The notes beneath the pieces were generated by a model. The model saw only the letters and a list, made by a program, of their open reading frames with translations, had not been told where the DNA came from and did no database searches. From JBMORL01 sp049322335 (lineage in GTDB: Bacteria; Bacteroidota; Bacteroidia; Flavobacteriales_D; UBA2798), in NCBI GenBank assembly GCA_049322335.1, contig JBMORL010000120.1, positions 1 through 51,347 of the forward strand: a stretch of DNA of 51,347 bases, read 5' to 3'. Shown piece after piece: positions 1-8,589 of the stretch (the first letter of the stretch is position 1; every line of letters starts with the position of its first letter). A program made the translations under genes and the position numbers.

Positions 1-89
1 CTCAATTCTCAATACCCACATCTCTATACTCAATTCTCAATACCCACATCTCTATACTCAATTCTCTATACTCACATCTCAATACCCAA
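1..89. repeat. 28-bp tandem repeat, window-edge array
   Basis: Two exact 28-bp copies (1-28 and 29-56, beginning CTCAATTCTCAATACCC) are followed by a degenerate third copy that runs to about 89, just past the 3' end of the leftward receptor gene. The array is cut by the window start, so its full copy number is unknown. It has no spacers and no open frame. Confidence 0.85.
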
Positions 90-94
90 CACCC

Positions 95-2458
95 CTAAAA
101 ACTAAAATTCCACGTTACGCTGGGCAGGATGGGGAACAACGATACCTGCTTTGCTTTTATTGTTAATGTTCCATCATACGGACTTCCGTCTTCCGTTATG
201 TACAGGAAATAAGGATTCAGCCTGCTATACACATTGTAAACAGAAAAATTCCAGCTCGATTTGAATTTTTTGGTTTCTTTTCCTTTTAATGTTGCGGATA
301 AATCGAGGCGATGATAGGCCGGCATACGGATAGAATTTCTCGGGGAGTAATCATATACCACTTCATCCTGGATCAAATACCAGGCAACCGGAAGCGTGAT
401 CGCATTTCCGGTAGCATATACAAACACCATCCCGAATGTCCATCGTTTATTCGGCTCATACACCAACGCTACCGAAACATCATGCCTGCGGTCGAATTTG
501 GCATAATAGGTTTCGCCATTATTGATGAGATCGAACTTTCTTTTGGTCCACGCAAGGGTATATCCTATCCAACCATTAAATTTCCCTGTACGTTTTTTCA
601 GAAAAAATTCAGCTCCATACGACCAGCCTTTACCGAAAACAAAATTATTATCCACATTATCCTTCACATCATCATCAGGCTGGGCACCTTCGCGGTATTC
701 CACCTGGTTTTGCATGGTTTTATAATATACTTCCACTGATGTTTCATAAATATCTTCCTTAAAATTTCTGAAATAACCTGCACTGTATTGATACCCGATC
801 TGAGGTTTCACCCGATCAGTACTCGGCACCCAAACATCTGTTGGCAACGACACGGAAGAAAGCGAAGCAAGATGAATGAACTGAAGATTGCGTGTAAAAG
901 CCGCTTTTACCGAAGAAACTTCGTTAATGGTATAACGGAGTGAGGCCCTTGGCTCGGGGCCATGATAAAACGCAACGCTTTCTCCTTTTCCATAAACAAT
1001 GGTATCTGAATTCCTGCCTGTGGTGGGGTCTTTCATGTAACGCGTAAATGGCCCCACCTGGTTGAACATCGAATACCGTAAACCAATATTTAACCGCAGT
1101 TTTTCTGTCAGATCAAAATCATCATCAATATAAACTGCTGCTTCGTGGGCATACAATTTTACTTTTTCACCAAGATCAAATTCTGTTTCTCCCTGGCTGG
1201 CCGATGCTGTTGAAGGAACAAATGTGTGAAAAGTATAAAGCGCACCATACTTTATTTTATGCCTCGGGGATGGAAAAAAGTAAAAGTCAAGTTTCGTACT
1301 ATAATCACGGATACCCGATTTCATTGAAAACTTAAACGACTCCTGCTCCGCACCAAACTCAAATTTATAATCACTGAAAATGGTAGTGAGGTTCATAAAC
1401 AATTTATCATTGAACAGGTGATTCCACCGCGCTGTTGCAGTGGCATTTCCCCAGGGAACATTCACAGTGAATCCTGCATCACGGTTACGGTAGGTAAACA
1501 CATCCCTTCCGAAGTAACCCGAAAGGAAAACACGGTCTTTGTCAGAAAAACGATAATTGAGTTTGGCGTTCAGATCATAGAAATAATAACCGGTTCCATA
1601 CATATTGGACGTTTCTTTCACAAATGGCTTCATTAAAGCATCGATATAGGTTCTTCTTCCCGAAACAACAAACGAGCTGGTATCTTTTTTAATTGGCCCC
1701 TGAACTGTTAGTCGTGAAGCTATCAAACCTATTCCTCCTTCTACATCATAATCATGGCTGTTCCCGTCTTTCATCGTTACATCCACTACCGAAGCCAGCC
1801 TTCCGCCAAAATTAGCCGGCATAGATCCTTTATATAATTCGATATTCTTTACTGCATCTGCATTAAAAACAGAGAAAAATCCAAACAGGTGTGAAGCATT
1901 ATACACTACTGCTTCATCCAGCAAAATAAGATTCTGGTCGGGGCCACCTCCGCGAACATAAAATCCCGAATTTCCCTCACCTGCCGCCAGCACTCCGGGC
2001 AACAACTGAATCGTTTTCATTATATCCACTTCGCCCATAAATGCCGGAAGTGTTTTTATCTTTTCCACATCCATCGACACTTTTCCCATTTGTGTTCCTT
2101 CTGTGTTCTCTTTTTTGTCTCCTTTCACCACCACTTCTTCCATCTGGATAGCCGTTGATTTGAGTGAAATATTCACCCTTGTGTTTTCTTTCAGCTCCAC
2201 TGTGCTGGTAAAATCATCATAACCTATAAAAGAAGCAACAAGCGTATAGGTTCCTTCGGGAAGAGTAATTGAAAAAAATCCATATGTGTTGGTGGAGGTG
2301 CCTTTTCCCACTTCTTTTACATAGATATTGGCCCCCAGCATATATTCACCGGTTGACTCATCTTTGATATATCCGCTGATAGAATATTTCTCCTGTGCCT
2401 GTGTTATCACTTCTGCCAGCAGGAAAACCAGCAGAAGGATGTGTTTCAATTTTGCCAT
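95..2458 (-). CDS. TonB-dependent outer-membrane receptor with carboxypeptidase-regulatory-like N-terminal domain
   Basis: This is an outer-membrane active transporter of 787 residues. A signal peptide (about 1-21, ending ITQAQ) is followed by a carboxypeptidase-D-regulatory-like beta-sandwich (about 24-105, with the GxVxDxxTGExLxGANIYV-type pattern) typical of Bacteroidota receptors. A plug domain follows at about 118-230 (YVRGGGPDQNLILLDEAVV, then GGRLASVVDV). The rest is a beta barrel ending in an aromatic residue (TWNFSF). No SusD partner lies beside it, so it is not an obvious polysaccharide-utilisation SusC; the substrate (siderophore, metal, cofactor or peptide) cannot be read from sequence. 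It is transcribed divergently from the uvrA paralogue. The start directly precedes a good signal peptide. Family assignment is firm, substrate unknown. Confidence 0.93.
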   Translation of the reverse strand: MAKLKHILLLVFLLAEVITQAQEKYSISGYIKDESTGEYMLGANIYVKEVGKGTSTNTYGFFSITLPEGTYTLVASFIGYDDFTSTVELKENTRVNISLKSTAIQMEEVVVKGDKKENTEGTQMGKVSMDVEKIKTLPAFMGEVDIMKTIQLLPGVLAAGEGNSGFYVRGGGPDQNLILLDEAVVYNASHLFGFFSVFNADAVKNIELYKGSMPANFGGRLASVVDVTMKDGNSHDYDVEGGIGLIASRLTVQGPIKKDTSSFVVSGRRTYIDALMKPFVKETSNMYGTGYYFYDLNAKLNYRFSDKDRVFLSGYFGRDVFTYRNRDAGFTVNVPWGNATATARWNHLFNDKLFMNLTTIFSDYKFEFGAEQESFKFSMKSGIRDYSTKLDFYFFPSPRHKIKYGALYTFHTFVPSTASASQGETEFDLGEKVKLYAHEAAVYIDDDFDLTEKLRLNIGLRYSMFNQVGPFTRYMKDPTTGRNSDTIVYGKGESVAFYHGPEPRASLRYTINEVSSVKAAFTRNLQFIHLASLSSVSLPTDVWVPSTDRVKPQIGYQYSAGYFRNFKEDIYETSVEVYYKTMQNQVEYREGAQPDDDVKDNVDNNFVFGKGWSYGAEFFLKKRTGKFNGWIGYTLAWTKRKFDLINNGETYYAKFDRRHDVSVALVYEPNKRWTFGMVFVYATGNAITLPVAWYLIQDEVVYDYSPRNSIRMPAYHRLDLSATLKGKETKKFKSSWNFSVYNVYSRLNPYFLYITEDGSPYDGTLTIKAKQVSLFPILPSVTWNFSF

Positions 2459-2466
2459 AACGGCTG

Positions 2467-2500
2467 CAAAGTTTCAATTTTTAGTTCAATTCACACCAAA
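2467..2500 (-). promoter_or_regulatory. candidate promoter of the TonB-dependent receptor
   Basis: On the minus strand a TTTG (2500-2497) is followed after 22 bases by AAACTTTG (2474-2467), one base off the Bacteroidota -7 consensus TAnnTTTG, and then by CAGCC as in the two rRNA promoters of this window. It would give a very short leader before the start at 2458. Confidence 0.4.
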
Positions 2501-2579
2501 AATCCATGTTAAATTAAAAGTGAGACGAACGAATGGTAAAAACGGTTACACACCGGTATGAAAGGCCGGAAAATTAGCT

Positions 2580-2587
2580 TAACTTTG
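2580..2587 (+). promoter_or_regulatory. -7 element (TAACTTTG) of the first uvrA
   Basis: TAACTTTG matches TAnnTTTG exactly and is followed by CCGCCC. It lies inside the longer open frame that begins at 2558, which argues that translation starts at the ATG at 2603. The core CTTAACTTTGC is shared with the second uvrA (38015-38024). Confidence 0.6.
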
Positions 2588-2602
2588 CCGCCCGTCAAAA
2601 AA

Positions 2603-5422
2603 ATGGCCGTTGCTGAAAAACATAGTGTCTCCGTTAAAACACACATCCTCATCGAGGGCGCGCGCGTTCACAACCTGAAAAACATTTCTGTGGCTGTTCC
2701 CCGCAACCAGTTGGTGGTAATAACAGGACTTTCGGGATCAGGAAAATCATCTCTTGCATTTGATACACTGTATGCAGAAGGCCAAAGAAGGTATGTGGAA
2801 AGTTTATCTGCCTATGCCCGCCAGTTTTTAGGAAAACTGGATAAGCCGGATGTTGATCATATCCGCGGAATTTCTCCCGCTATTGCCATCGAACAAAAAG
2901 TAATTTCAAGAAACCCGCGATCTACCGTAGGTACCGTTACCGAGATCTACGATTATATGAAACTGCTTTTCGCCCGTGCAGGTAAAACCTATTCACCTGT
3001 AAGCGGAAAAGAAGTAAAACGCGAATCAGTAAATGATGTCCTCGGTTTTTTGCATGAGTTTAAAAACGGAACAAAAGCTGTTTTACTAAGCCCGCTGGTG
3101 TTAAAAAACGGCCGCACTTTATCCAGACAGGTGGAATTACTCCGGCAGCAGGGATTCACACGGCTGGAAGTAAATGGTGAAATTATTTCACTGGAAGAGA
3201 TCAATCCGAAAAAAATAAAAAAAGATGACCGGTTATTTATAGTTATCGACCGCTTTTCGGTGGAAAAGGAAAATGAAGAAAACAACAGCCGCATAGCCGA
3301 TTCTGCCGAAACAGCATTTACCGAAGGAGACGGGGAATGTATAGTGGAAATTTTTAATGAGAAAAAAACAAAAAAATCGTTTTCCAACCGCTTTGAAGCT
3401 GATGGAATAATTTTTGAAGAACCCAACGTACATTTTTTTACCTTCAATAACCCCGTGGGTGCATGTAAAACCTGCGAAGGATTTGGCAGCGTAATCGGTA
3501 TTGATGAAGACCTGGTAATTCCCAATAAAGGATTGTCGGTGTATGATGATGCCATTGCCTGCTGGCGCGGAGAAACCATGAGCGAATGGAAAAAACCGCT
3601 GGTTATGAATGCGCATAAATTTAATTTCCCCATTCATAAACCCATACACCAGCTCTCTAAAGAACAGAAAAAATTATTATGGGAAGGAAATAAATATTTT
3701 GACGGGCTGCATGAGTTTTTCCGGTTTCTCGAAAGCAATATGTATAAAATCCAGTATCGTGTTATGCTGAGCCGCTACAGGGGAAAAACATTGTGTCCCG
3801 ATTGCCGCGGAACCCGGTTAAGAAAAGATGCATCGTATGTAAAAATAAACAAACGGTCGATTGACGAACTGATGATAATGCCGGTAGACGATTGCCTGGA
3901 ATTTTTCAGTGAACTGAAACTAAACGACCACGATAAAAAAATTGCAAAACGGATTTTAGTTGAAATTACCGGCCGGCTTAAATTTTTGCAGGATGTGGGA
4001 TTGGGATATTTGTCGCTGAACCGGCCCGCCAATACACTTTCGGGAGGGGAATCACAACGCATTAACCTGGCTACATCTCTCGGCAGCAGTTTGGTGGGAT
4101 CCATGTATATTCTTGACGAACCCAGCATTGGTTTACATCCGCGCGATACACAGCGACTGATCGGAGTGTTGAAATCGTTACGCGACCTGGGAAATACAGT
4201 TATCGTAGTGGAACATGACGAAGAAGTGATGAAAGCAGCCGACACCATTATCGATATGGGCCCTATGGCCGGCTCGCAGGGCGGTGAAGTGGTGTATGCC
4301 GGTGATCATAACGGACTGGTGGCTGCTGATAACAGTATCACTGCTGATTACCTCACAGGAAGAAAAAACATTACTGTTCCCGCTAAAACCAGGAAATGGA
4401 AAGATTATATCGAACTGAAAGGCGTACGCGAAAACAACCTCAAAAATATTGATGTAAAAATTCCGCTGGAAGTGTTCACGGTTATCACCGGTGTAAGTGG
4501 TTCGGGAAAATCTTCGCTTGTAAAACGGGTACTCACTCCTGCCCTCACCAAACATTTTGGAGGATATGGTGAAAAAAGCGGTCAGTTTGATTCGATGGGC
4601 GGTTCATTCGGAAAATTACAAGCCATTGAATTTATCGACCAGAATCCCATCGGAAAATCCTCACGCAGCAACCCTGTCACCTATATCAAAGCATTTGATG
4701 ACATCCGCAATCTTTTTTCCCAACAGCAGTTATCGAAAATAAAAGGTTACAAACCATCACATTTTTCTTTTAATGTGGATGGCGGCCGTTGCGAAATGTG
4801 CGAAGGAGAAGGAAACATAACGGTGGAAATGCAGTTTATGGCCGATGTTCACCTGTTGTGCGAAGAATGCAAGGGAAAAAGATATAAAGAAGAAGTGCTG
4901 GAAGTGCAATATAACGGACTTAGCATTTACGACATATTAAATCTAACTATTGATGATGCTATTACTTTTTTCAGGAAACATCCCACCGCGGCCAACAGCC
5001 TGGAAGAAAAGATCGCAGCCAAACTGGATACTTTAAAAGAAGTAGGGCTCGGTTATGTTCAGCTTGGTCAATCCTCTTCCACACTCAGTGGCGGAGAAGC
5101 GCAGCGCATAAAACTGGCTTCTTTCCTCGGTAATGAAAAAGGAAACCTCAATACGTTATTCGTTTTTGACGAACCTACCACCGGTTTGCATTTTCATGAT
5201 ATTCAGAAATTACTTCATGCACTTCAATCCCTCATCGACAGGGGAAATTCGGTACTGGTTATCGAACACAATACCGATGTTATAAAATGTGCCGACTGGG
5301 CGATCGACCTCGGCCCCGAAGGGGGTGATGGCGGAGGAACTATTGTTTTTGAAGGAACACCTGCGGGACTGGCAGCAAGTAAAAACTCCTATACGGGGAA
5401 GTTTTTGAAATCGAAATTCTGA
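2603..5422 (+). CDS. uvrA: UvrA-family excinuclease ATPase, divergent paralogue
   Basis: UvrA recognises bulky DNA lesions and loads UvrB in nucleotide excision repair. The protein has 939 residues, full length for the family. Seen: first Walker A (GLSGSGKS, about 42-49); a UvrB-binding region; zinc-finger Cys pairs (CKTCEGFG, CPDCRGTR, and CEMCEGEG with CEECKGKRY); two ABC signatures (LSGGESQR and LSGGEAQR); two Walker B motifs (YILDEPSIGL and FVFDEPTTGL); second Walker A GVSGSGKS. It differs from the second UvrA in this window (38047-40881): DQNPIGKSSRSNP replaces the canonical DQSPIGRTPRSNP. I therefore regard this copy as the divergent one. An open frame extends upstream to 2558, but the -7 element at 2580-2587 supports the start used here. 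Whether it does general repair or a special task is unknown. Confidence 0.93.
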   Translation: MAVAEKHSVSVKTHILIEGARVHNLKNISVAVPRNQLVVITGLSGSGKSSLAFDTLYAEGQRRYVESLSAYARQFLGKLDKPDVDHIRGISPAIAIEQKVISRNPRSTVGTVTEIYDYMKLLFARAGKTYSPVSGKEVKRESVNDVLGFLHEFKNGTKAVLLSPLVLKNGRTLSRQVELLRQQGFTRLEVNGEIISLEEINPKKIKKDDRLFIVIDRFSVEKENEENNSRIADSAETAFTEGDGECIVEIFNEKKTKKSFSNRFEADGIIFEEPNVHFFTFNNPVGACKTCEGFGSVIGIDEDLVIPNKGLSVYDDAIACWRGETMSEWKKPLVMNAHKFNFPIHKPIHQLSKEQKKLLWEGNKYFDGLHEFFRFLESNMYKIQYRVMLSRYRGKTLCPDCRGTRLRKDASYVKINKRSIDELMIMPVDDCLEFFSELKLNDHDKKIAKRILVEITGRLKFLQDVGLGYLSLNRPANTLSGGESQRINLATSLGSSLVGSMYILDEPSIGLHPRDTQRLIGVLKSLRDLGNTVIVVEHDEEVMKAADTIIDMGPMAGSQGGEVVYAGDHNGLVAADNSITADYLTGRKNITVPAKTRKWKDYIELKGVRENNLKNIDVKIPLEVFTVITGVSGSGKSSLVKRVLTPALTKHFGGYGEKSGQFDSMGGSFGKLQAIEFIDQNPIGKSSRSNPVTYIKAFDDIRNLFSQQQLSKIKGYKPSHFSFNVDGGRCEMCEGEGNITVEMQFMADVHLLCEECKGKRYKEEVLEVQYNGLSIYDILNLTIDDAITFFRKHPTAANSLEEKIAAKLDTLKEVGLGYVQLGQSSSTLSGGEAQRIKLASFLGNEKGNLNTLFVFDEPTTGLHFHDIQKLLHALQSLIDRGNSVLVIEHNTDVIKCADWAIDLGPEGGDGGGTIVFEGTPAGLAASKNSYTGKFLKSKF

Positions 5423-5443
5423 TTACAACAAGAGTGTTTTTCT

Positions 5444-5451
5444 TATTTTTG
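5444..5451 (+). promoter_or_regulatory. -7 element (TATTTTTG) of the 5463 gene
   Basis: TATTTTTG fits TAnnTTTG and ends 11 bases before the ATG at 5463. It suggests the small gene has its own promoter downstream of uvrA. Confidence 0.5.
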
Positions 5452-5462
5452 AGTAACAGGTT

Positions 5463-5825
5463 ATGAAAACAAAATCTCCCACCCTCTTCTATCTCCACTG
5501 GAACGAAGCGGAGCTGAAGGAAAAAATAAAACCGCTTAAAAAAGCCGGGATTACCGTTCATTCGCACTGGAGCCAGGAATCCACTCCCAAATGGGGTGAT
5601 GAATTGCCTGAAATTTTTGTCATCTCCCTCGACCGGCTTCCCTCACATGGCCGGCAATATGCACAATGGCTGTGGGAAGCAAAAAAAAGACAGCATATTC
5701 CCCTTATTTTTGTTGGAGGCCAAAAAGAAAAAGTAGAAGATACCAGGAAAAAATTCCCGAAGGCTCTTTATTGCAGTGAGGAAAATTTGACTGGAATCAT
5801 CGGGGATATTTTAAAAAATCGTTAA
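5463..5825 (+). CDS. small uncharacterised protein, possibly receiver-like fold
   Basis: This is a soluble 120-residue protein without signal peptide or membrane segment. The pattern is beta strand (TLFYLHWN), amphipathic helix (LKEKIKPLKKAG), strand (EIFVISLDRLPSHGR), helix, strand (IPLIFVGG) and a final helix, which resembles a CheY/Rossmann-like alternation. The SLDRLPSHGR and IPLIFVGG stretches sit where a response-regulator receiver has its phospho-acceptor and switch regions, but I see no convincing full set of receiver catalytic residues, and the fold is inferred only. It sits 40 bases after uvrA in the same direction, with a -7 element of its own, so a link to DNA repair is possible but not shown. 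I do not know its function. Confidence 0.7.
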   Translation: MKTKSPTLFYLHWNEAELKEKIKPLKKAGITVHSHWSQESTPKWGDELPEIFVISLDRLPSHGRQYAQWLWEAKKRQHIPLIFVGGQKEKVEDTRKKFPKALYCSEENLTGIIGDILKNR

Positions 5826-5909
5826 GTGGTGAATTCTTCTCCCAAATGAATACAAAAACCGAAAGCATCTCAATTTTCTTCCTATCTTTCCTGTCCCAAC
5901 CTTGCAACT

Positions 5910-6302
5910 ATGCAACTCTACCTTCAAACTCTCGGCTGGTGGAACTTTATCGGTTCCATTATGATGCTATTTTTTATCAATGAAAAATTCGGAAATAACA
6001 TGCTGGTGGTATGGACCAAAATGTTTAAAGACGATTTTAAACTGGATTACTGGGGAAAATTATGGCTGATGTGGGCAGCGGGAATAAATATTTTTTTCGG
6101 ACTCATCAACATTCTTTCCGTTCACTGGGGACACCTGGATGTGATGACGTTTCTCACCCAAATGGATGTGGGTATTTACATTGTTTTTGTCGGCCTCGTT
6201 ATCTGGGGAATGAAAGCCGGCAGAATGGGATCAGGAGCCTGGTCGGCATTTGTGATATTCGGAGTATGGATTGGTTGGGGGATATTTTCGCTGATGCAAT
6301 AA
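5910..6302 (+). CDS. small multi-span membrane protein, function unknown
   Basis: The 130-residue protein has about four hydrophobic segments (near 8-24, 50-68, 85-102 and 108-128) and many tryptophans, so it is an inner-membrane protein. I recognise no catalytic motif. It starts about 85 bases after the previous gene; a near-consensus -7 element (TATCTTTC) lies at 5883-5890, mismatched only in the last base. Its stop ends one base before the convergent methyltransferase gene, with no hairpin terminator between them. Confidence 0.7.
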   Translation: MQLYLQTLGWWNFIGSIMMLFFINEKFGNNMLVVWTKMFKDDFKLDYWGKLWLMWAAGINIFFGLINILSVHWGHLDVMTFLTQMDVGIYIVFVGLVIWGMKAGRMGSGAWSAFVIFGVWIGWGIFSLMQ

Positions 6303-6303
6303 T

Positions 6304-6945
6304 TTATTTTTTTCTCGCCACCATCAATCCATCCCTTACCGGAAGTAAAATGGGTTCCACACGCTTATCGTTATAAACAAAATTACTGTACTCCACCAGT
6401 GTTTGGGTGTCTTTGTCAAGTTTTTCATAAGGTTGTAATACTTTTCCGCTCCACAAAACATTGTCAGCAATAATATAACCACCGGGTTTTACTTTATCAA
6501 ATACCAGGTGATAATAATTCAGATAATTTTCTTTATCAGCATCAATAAATACAATATCAAAATCTCCTGTTAGCTGTGGTATAACTTCCATCGCATTTCC
6601 TTTAATGTATTCAATCCTGTTATTGTACTCCGACTCTGCAAAATATCCTCTCACGCGTTCTTCCAGTTCTTCATTGTTATCAATGGTGATAAGTTTACCA
6701 TTTTTTGAAAGTCCTTCGCAAAAACATAAAGCCGAATACCCTGTATACGTTCCAATTTCCAGTATTCTCCCGGGGTTAATCATTTTGCTGATCATACTCA
6801 GAAATCTTCCCTGGAAATGCCCTGACAGCATTCTCGGCATCAACACCTGCAAATGGGTTTCGCGGTTTATTTTTTTCAGCAATTCAGGCTCGGCTGCTGT
6901 ATGTTCACAAGCGTACTTTTCGATCTCTTCAGGAAGAAAATGCAT
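6304..6945 (-). CDS. SAM-dependent O-methyltransferase (family 3, CCoAOMT-like)
   Basis: It transfers a methyl group from S-adenosylmethionine to a hydroxyl, usually a catechol-like one. The 213-residue length matches the O-methyltransferase family 3. Visible are SAM motif I (ILEIGTYTGYSAL, about 61-73), the acidic residue after strand 2 (ITIDNNEE), the metal-site signature (FIDADKENY, about 134-141) and DNVLWSGKV (about 161-169). There is no signal peptide, so it is cytoplasmic. It follows the M16 peptidase gene after only four bases and is probably co-transcribed with it and mscL. The natural substrate cannot be deduced. Confidence 0.92.
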   Translation of the reverse strand: MHFLPEEIEKYACEHTAAEPELLKKINRETHLQVLMPRMLSGHFQGRFLSMISKMINPGRILEIGTYTGYSALCFCEGLSKNGKLITIDNNEELEERVRGYFAESEYNNRIEYIKGNAMEVIPQLTGDFDIVFIDADKENYLNYYHLVFDKVKPGGYIIADNVLWSGKVLQPYEKLDKDTQTLVEYSNFVYNDKRVEPILLPVRDGLMVARKK

Positions 6946-6949
6946 GGAA

Positions 6950-8173
6950 TTAGCTTTTATAAATTAAACAATTCAATTTTTCCGGATTCATTATTTCATT
7001 GGCCACATCACAAAGTTCTGTTGATTTCAGCCGGTCTATTTTTTTATAAATTTCTTTTGCGGTAACTACTTTCCCCAAAGCAAGAATACTTTTTCCGGCA
7101 CCAAGTGTTTTACTCAACCGGTTTTCTTCCGCCATGGCAATTTGCCCCTTTATTTGCTGCTTTGCCGTAAAAAGCTGTGACGGGGTGAGTTTATCCTTCG
7201 CCAGTTTTTTCATTTCTTTTTTTATGAGGGTAATGCATTTTTCCACGTTTTTTCTTTCTGTTCCGAAATACACTGAAAAAAAACCGGTATCCGAATAAGG
7301 TGTATAGTTCGATTCAATGATATACGCCCACCCGCGTTTTTCTCTCAACTCCACATTCAGGCGGCTATTCATAGCATGGCCACCAAAAATATTATTCAGC
7401 AGCGACAAAGCCGTTCGTTTTTCACTGGCATACGAATAGGAAATTCCTCCCAGCAAAACATGGCTTTGATGAGTATCCGGTTTTTTTACCTTAAAAAACG
7501 GCTTACCGGAATTTAAAACAACATGTTCAGTAGCTGCTGATGCAGTACTCTTTCCCGGGGAAAAATATTTTTTCACCATATGTTTCACAAATGAAAAAGA
7601 CAAGTTACCCGAAACCGACAAGCTCATTTTTCCGGGAATATAATTTTGTGAAGTAAATGCCGACAAATCTTTTTTCCTGAAAGAAGAAACAGAAAAAGCA
7701 CTCCCTAAAATCGGCACCGATAACGGATGTTTTTTAAAAATTAATTCTTCAAATTCATCAAAAATAATTTCTGCAGGAGAATCTTTATACGATTCTATTT
7801 CTTCCAGCACTACAGATTTTTCACGATTAATTTCACTTCCAGGAAAAACAGGATAAAAAACCAGCTGCGATAAAAGATAAAATGCTTTTTCAGCCTGCTC
7901 ACTGTGTACCGAAGCATAATAACAGGTTTCTTCTTTGGTGGTGAAAGCATTCAGTTCGCCTCCTGATGATTCCAGGTAATTTAGTATTTGTTTGGATTTG
8001 AATTTTTTTGTCCCTTTAAATACAGAATGCTCTGTAAAATGAGCAAGGCCGGCTTTCCCGGCAGGTTCGTGGCGGGTGCCCGCTCCTATTGTAACGGCAA
8101 TATGCACCACGTTAGATCCTGTAAACCGGTCGAAAACCAGTTGCAGCCCGTTTTTACATTCCGACACCTGCAT
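6950..8173 (-). CDS. M16-family zinc metallopeptidase (processing-peptidase type)
   Basis: This 407-residue member of the pitrilysin/mitochondrial-processing-peptidase family carries the inverted zinc motif HxxEH (HFTEH, 45-49) and the downstream glutamate cluster (LEEIESYKDSP, about 123-133) that supplies the third ligand, so the N-terminal half should be catalytic. The C-terminal M16 half has the usual RGWAY-type motif (REKRGWAYIIESNY). M16B proteins of this length cut short peptides or leader sequences, often as dimers. No signal peptide is seen, which points to the cytoplasm. The ATG follows the mscL stop codon with no gap, indicating translational coupling; the methyltransferase gene comes four bases after its own stop. 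Confidence 0.94.
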   Translation of the reverse strand: MQVSECKNGLQLVFDRFTGSNVVHIAVTIGAGTRHEPAGKAGLAHFTEHSVFKGTKKFKSKQILNYLESSGGELNAFTTKEETCYYASVHSEQAEKAFYLLSQLVFYPVFPGSEINREKSVVLEEIESYKDSPAEIIFDEFEELIFKKHPLSVPILGSAFSVSSFRKKDLSAFTSQNYIPGKMSLSVSGNLSFSFVKHMVKKYFSPGKSTASAATEHVVLNSGKPFFKVKKPDTHQSHVLLGGISYSYASEKRTALSLLNNIFGGHAMNSRLNVELREKRGWAYIIESNYTPYSDTGFFSVYFGTERKNVEKCITLIKKEMKKLAKDKLTPSQLFTAKQQIKGQIAMAEENRLSKTLGAGKSILALGKVVTAKEIYKKIDRLKSTELCDVANEIMNPEKLNCLIYKS

Positions 8174-8554
8174 TTACCTGTTTTTTAAAATATCACGTAT
8201 CTCTGTCAACAGTTTTTCTTCATTGGTGGGCTCAGCTGGTTTTGAAGGTGCCGTTTCTTCTTTTTTCTTTATTGCATTCATTAGTTTCACCGTGATAAAA
8301 ATAGCAAACGCTATGATAAGAAAATCGACTACGGCCTGGATAAACATTCCATACATCACATGCGCTCCGCCAACCGTTACTTCCAGCGATTTAAAGTCTG
8401 TTTCACCAATTAAAACACCCACCATCGGCATGATAATATTGGTGACCAGTGAAGTGACAATAGCACTGAAAGCAGTACCAATCACCACACCCACCGCAAG
8501 ATCAACCACGTTTCCGCGCATGGCAAATTCTCTGAATTCTTTTAACATTCCCAT
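8174..8554 (-). CDS. mscL: large-conductance mechanosensitive channel MscL
   Basis: MscL opens under membrane tension to release solutes during hypo-osmotic shock. The 126-residue length is normal. The N-terminal amphipathic helix (LKEFREFAMRGNVVDLAVGV) leads into the pore-lining first membrane helix (about 15-45), then a periplasmic loop, a second helix (about 68-90) and a charged cytoplasmic tail ending in EEKLLTEIRDILK, which forms the C-terminal helical bundle. It is the first gene of the leftward mscL, M16 peptidase, methyltransferase set, and its stop codon abuts the peptidase start. A weak TATATTCG element lies just upstream on the minus strand. Confidence 0.97.
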   Translation of the reverse strand: MGMLKEFREFAMRGNVVDLAVGVVIGTAFSAIVTSLVTNIIMPMVGVLIGETDFKSLEVTVGGAHVMYGMFIQAVVDFLIIAFAIFITVKLMNAIKKKEETAPSKPAEPTNEEKLLTEIRDILKNR

Positions 8555-8589
8555 AGTTTATTGATTTAAAATTTGAGCGAATATACAAA

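Noticed and set aside
2558..2602. Upstream extension of the first uvrA
   Set aside because: It contains the TAACTTTG -7 element, so it is unlikely to be transcribed in full.
2989..3633. Long antisense frame of 214 codons inside the first uvrA (also 3233-3649 and 3775-4248)
   Set aside because: These are shadows of a well-defined coding frame on the other strand, with no domain and no promoter.
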